Source of the DNA: Plantibacter sp050587525
Lineage (GTDB): Bacteria; Actinomycetota; Actinomycetes; Actinomycetales; Microbacteriaceae
Assembly: GCF_050587525.1 (NCBI RefSeq)
Contig: NZ_JBOBFT010000003.1
Location: forward strand, 238,859-302,858
Length of the DNA: 64,000 bases
Direction of reading: 5' to 3'
Below, in pieces: positions 61,195-64,000 of this stretch. Both the position numbers and the translations under genes were made by a program. Positions within the stretch are counted from its first letter, which is position 1. Each line of letters opens with the position of its first letter. The notes under the pieces were generated by a model. That model made no database searches and was not told where the DNA came from. It saw only the letters and a list, made by a program, of their open reading frames with translations.

Positions 61195-62940
61195 ATGACA
61201 CGACACCGCCCGCACCGCCAGGAGTCTTCAACGTCTTCAGCAGACGGGCCCCAGCGCGTTGCGGACGCCGGACTGCACCCGGGATTCGGGTCGGCGGCCC
61301 GGCTGGAGCCCTCGCGGATCGGCGGCAGTCGGCTCGGGCGGACGCTCGGGACTGGGCCGACGTGGACGGCGATCTCCACGATGAGCGGGCGGTCGTCCGA
61401 TCGAGAACCAGTGCTCCTGCGACCGTCCGGCGGAGCACCGGCTGTTCTGGCCAGGGGTGTCGCGTCGGTGCTCACCGCCCTCGACCACCGGCATGTGCTC
61501 GCCGTCATCGATCTGGCCGAGGCGGACGATGGCGGCTGGTGCCTGTTCGTCGAACGGCTGGGTGGAGGCAATCTGCCCGATCTCCTGCGCCGACGGGTGA
61601 CGATCGCTCCCGGAGAGGCTGTCACGATCCTCGCGCCGCTCGTGGATGCGCTCCGACATGCGCACGATCGAGGCGTCGTGCATGGTTCGGTGACGGCGGC
61701 GGACATCAGGTTCGACCGATCCGGACGCCCCGTCCTCTGCGGTTGGGGGCGTGCTTCGGCCGACGCTCCCACGGATCCAGGAGCCGACTGGCGATGCCTG
61801 GCGGCCGTGATCGACGCGGTACTCCCGGCAGCCGGAGCAGAACCCGACCAGACGCGGGGGGAGCAGACCTCCACGGCTTGGGTTGCCGAGATGGGCGACG
61901 TCCTCACCCCCGAGGAGTTCGCGACGGCCTTCGAGGAGCGAGTCTTCGGACTCGCGCGTCCCCTCCCCGTCCTCCTGGACGCCGACCCGGCCGAGGTCTC
62001 GCGTGCGGCGATCGAGTCGAGAGGGTTCGGAGTTCCACAGGCGGCGCACGACACTGGGCGTCGGGACCGCCGAGTCCCTCGAACCGGCGCTTCGGGTCGG
62101 GCGGTGCCTGCGTCGTTCATGCGGCTGGCGGCCGGAGTTCGCGCGGGATGCGCATCGATCGTTCGAGGACGTCACGACGGTGGGCGTCCGGACCAGGACG
62201 CTCGTCTCGACGCCGAGTGTTCCGATGGGCGTCGGCACGAGCCGAGGACGAGTTCGCGGGCGGCTGCGGGCGGGTCGGAGGCCGTCGATGCGCCACGACG
62301 CAGTGCTCGTCGCCGGGTGTCGCGGACCAGGCGCCGCGCGGTGCTCCTGGGCGTGTCGGTGGCGGTCGTCATCAGCACGGCGATCGTCCTCGCGCTCCCG
62401 GACGCCGGTTCGAGTTCCGCACAGCAGCGGCCGAGCGGAGCGGATGCGTCGCCGTCGCCGACCGCCACCGCATCCGGGCCACAGGACGCAGGCGCACCTG
62501 CAGGCAGCGGGGAGTCGGACGCGGCGGCGCCGGACGGACTGGTACCGGGCGGCTCACAGACGCCCGGAGCGGGTTCGCTCGGTGCCGAAGACGCGCTCAA
62601 GGGAGACGATCCGCTCGCGGCGACGGTCGAACTCCTGCGGCGTCGGTCAGCGTGTCTCGCGGCTGCGGACGCCGCGTGTCTCGGCACGTTGAGCGAGCCG
62701 GGCTCAGCGGCGGACGAGGCCGATCGCGAAGCGGTGGCGGGGCCGGCCGAGGGCCGTCGAGCGGTCGACGTCGAGGCGGGTTCCGTGTCGCTCGTCGGCA
62801 GACAAGGCGACGCCGCCGTGTGTTCCGGCACCGCGGTTCCGCCAGCTGGAACGACAGAACGCCAGCCCGTCACGATCCTCGTGATGAGGACCGAGACGGG
62901 CTGGCGTCTGCGCGAACTGTTTGGGTACGGGTCCTCGTGA
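61195..62940 (+). CDS. Predicted membrane-anchored pseudokinase
   Basis: 581 residues from ATG at 61195 (GGGAG 6 nt upstream). A protein-kinase-like domain spans about 40-260: the catalytic-loop position reads VVHGSVTAADIRFD (163-174) where active kinases have HRDLKxxN, and the DFG position reads LCGWG (181-185). No VAIK-type lysine is obvious. So ATP hydrolysis is unlikely. A low-complexity linker (about 285-380), one membrane helix (382-402), a Ser/Pro/Gly-rich outside segment and a 100-residue C-terminal domain follow. No family name is certain. Confidence 0.78.
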   Translation: MTRHRPHRQESSTSSADGPQRVADAGLHPGFGSAARLEPSRIGGSRLGRTLGTGPTWTAISTMSGRSSDREPVLLRPSGGAPAVLARGVASVLTALDHRHVLAVIDLAEADDGGWCLFVERLGGGNLPDLLRRRVTIAPGEAVTILAPLVDALRHAHDRGVVHGSVTAADIRFDRSGRPVLCGWGRASADAPTDPGADWRCLAAVIDAVLPAAGAEPDQTRGEQTSTAWVAEMGDVLTPEEFATAFEERVFGLARPLPVLLDADPAEVSRAAIESRGFGVPQAAHDTGRRDRRVPRTGASGRAVPASFMRLAAGVRAGCASIVRGRHDGGRPDQDARLDAECSDGRRHEPRTSSRAAAGGSEAVDAPRRSARRRVSRTRRRAVLLGVSVAVVISTAIVLALPDAGSSSAQQRPSGADASPSPTATASGPQDAGAPAGSGESDAAAPDGLVPGGSQTPGAGSLGAEDALKGDDPLAATVELLRRRSACLAAADAACLGTLSEPGSAADEADREAVAGPAEGRRAVDVEAGSVSLVGRQGDAAVCSGTAVPPAGTTERQPVTILVMRTETGWRLRELFGYGSS

Positions 62941-62960
62941 GGAACCGACCTCGATGGAGC

Positions 62961-64000
62961 CTAGACTCCGAGCGAAGCTGCGAAGTCGCCTGCTTCGAGG
63001 CGGTTCTTCACTGCGACGAGGAAGCGTGCAGCGTCCGCGCCGTCGATGATGCGGTGGTCGTAGCTCAGTGCGAGGTAGACCGTCGAGCGGATGGCGATCG
63101 AGTCCTGGCCGTCGGCCGAGAGGACGACCGGCTTCTTGACGACGATGCCCGTGCCGAGGATGGCCGACTGCGGCAGGAACACGACGGGCGTGTCGAACAG
63201 CGCGCCGCGCGAACCCGTGTTGGTCAGCGTGAAGGTGCCGCCCGACAGCTCGTCCGGCTGCAGCTTGTTGTCACGCGTGCGCTGGGCGAGGTCTGCGATC
63301 TCCGCGGCCAGGGTCGCGATCGACTTGGAGCTCGCGTCGCGGATGACCGGGGTCAGCAGACCGCGCTCGGTGTCGACGGCGATGCTGACGTTCTCCGAAG
63401 CGGGGTAGACGATGTCCGTGCCGTCGACCGTCGCATTGATGATCGGGTACGTCTTCAGGGCCTCGCTGGCTGCGAGGGCGAAGAACGGCAGGAACGACAG
63501 CTTGTTGCCCGTCTTGGCGAGGAAGTCGCTCTTCACGGCGTCGCGGTAGCGAGCCACGTTCGTGACGTCCACCTCGACGACGGTCGTGAGCTGAGCGGTT
63601 CCCTGCATGGAAGCGACGGCGCGCTCAGCGACGACCTTGCGGAGACGCGACATCGGCTGGGTCGTGCCGCGCAGCGGCGAGACCTCGACCTCGGCGGGCG
63701 CGGCTGCGGGAGCCGAGCTCGACGACTGCGCCTGCAGGACGTCTTCCTTGCGGATGCGTCCGCCGACACCGGTGCCGGTGATCGTCGACAGATCGACGCC
63801 GCTCTGGTTGGCGAGACGACGCACGAGCGGAGTCACGTAGCCGGAGTTGACGACGCCGGCTGCAGGCTGGGCCTGAGCGGCGGGGGCTGCGGCCGGAGCA
63901 GCAGCAGGAGCCGGTGCAGCAGGTGCTGCCGCGGGAGCTGCGGCCGGAGCCGGAGCAGCGGGTGCAGCGGCCGGAGCAGGCTCGGGGGCCGGAGCCGGGG
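62961..64000 (-). CDS. Dihydrolipoyl acyltransferase E2 (N-terminus outside window)
   Basis: The C-terminal 346 codons. A long Ala/Pro linker, the peripheral subunit-binding domain TPLVRRLANQSGVDLSTITGTGVGGRIRKEDV, another linker and the catalytic domain, with the active site YDHRIIDGADAARFLVAV (His and Asp). The lipoyl domain(s) lie beyond the edge. Either the pyruvate or the 2-oxoglutarate dehydrogenase E2; in actinobacteria the single SucB/DlaT type serves several complexes. aceE at the other end of the window may be a partner. Confidence 0.93.
   Translation of the reverse strand, partial: PAPAPEPAPAAAPAAPAPAAAPAAAPAAPAPAAAPAAAPAAQAQPAAGVVNSGYVTPLVRRLANQSGVDLSTITGTGVGGRIRKEDVLQAQSSSSAPAAAPAEVEVSPLRGTTQPMSRLRKVVAERAVASMQGTAQLTTVVEVDVTNVARYRDAVKSDFLAKTGNKLSFLPFFALAASEALKTYPIINATVDGTDIVYPASENVSIAVDTERGLLTPVIRDASSKSIATLAAEIADLAQRTRDNKLQPDELSGGTFTLTNTGSRGALFDTPVVFLPQSAILGTGIVVKKPVVLSADGQDSIAIRSTVYLALSYDHRIIDGADAARFLVAVKNRLEAGDFAASLGV

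Noticed and set aside
62860..62906. 12-bp inverted repeat near the end of the pseudokinase gene
   Set aside because: It lies inside the coding region and so is unlikely to be a terminator, though it could be a weak internal hairpin.

Overview
The window is high-GC chromosomal DNA of an actinobacterium, most likely a member of the Microbacteriaceae; the genus cannot be fixed from sequence alone. The case rests on the glnA2-glnE-glnA1 block with RDD and DUF4191 neighbours, a type-A RNase P RNA beside Nif3-like and zinc-ribbon genes, aceE beside a FasR-like PucR regulator, the many GTG starts, and the many TANNNT-N6-(A/G)TG arrangements that predict leaderless mRNAs. I see no phage, insertion sequence, CRISPR array or obvious genomic island. 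Both edges cut genes: the PucR regulator on the left and a lipoyl E2 acyltransferase on the right.

Layout. 0-8.5 kb: PucR/FasR-like regulator, aceE (pyruvate dehydrogenase E1), AhpE-like peroxiredoxin, a membrane protein, the thyA-folA overlapping pair, tRNA-Val(TAC), a SetA-like efflux pump and a DUF1801 protein. 8.6-18.3 kb is accessory in character: Sap/GAP-like membrane protein, SHOCT protein, an unusual DUF6325 fusion, a MalT-like LuxR regulator next to a cytosolic arylsulfatase, a MerR-VOC pair, a GNAT acetyltransferase and an SGNH hydrolase. 18.3-24.3 kb: an azoreductase divergent from a tryptophan-degrading operon (kynA, an amidohydrolase, kynU, a PaaX-type regulator) whose four genes overlap by 4 nt each, then an aldose epimerase. 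24.4-35.7 kb: stress and transport genes (CDF metal exporter, Ohr, GH15 glycosidase, SDR, Dps, a Cys-rich pentapeptide protein, a holin-like/DUF3618/YihY operon, a DHA2 efflux pump, a LysE exporter).

35.8-39.2 kb holds a compact three-gene operon: an acyl-CoA-dehydrogenase-like protein, a PIG-L deacetylase fused to a SAM methyltransferase, and a GT2 glycosyltransferase. It looks like a small biosynthetic system whose product I cannot name. 39.3-41.3 kb: Nif3-like protein, C4 zinc-ribbon protein and rnpB. 41.3-49.5 kb: a complete kdp potassium-uptake operon on the minus strand (a 27-aa ORF, kdpF, A, B, C, D, E) with an array of CTCACGG repeats on an 11-bp period upstream. 49.5-64 kb: polyphosphate glucokinase, methionine aminopeptidase, a SPOR-like small protein, a degenerate alpha/beta hydrolase with C-terminal membrane segments, glnA2, glnE, glnA1, RDD and DUF4191 proteins, a predicted membrane-anchored pseudokinase, and the 2-oxoacid dehydrogenase E2.

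The most promising leads are the deacetylase-methyltransferase/dehydrogenase/glycosyltransferase cassette, the amidohydrolase sitting where a kynurenine formamidase is expected, and the phased repeat array upstream of kdp.
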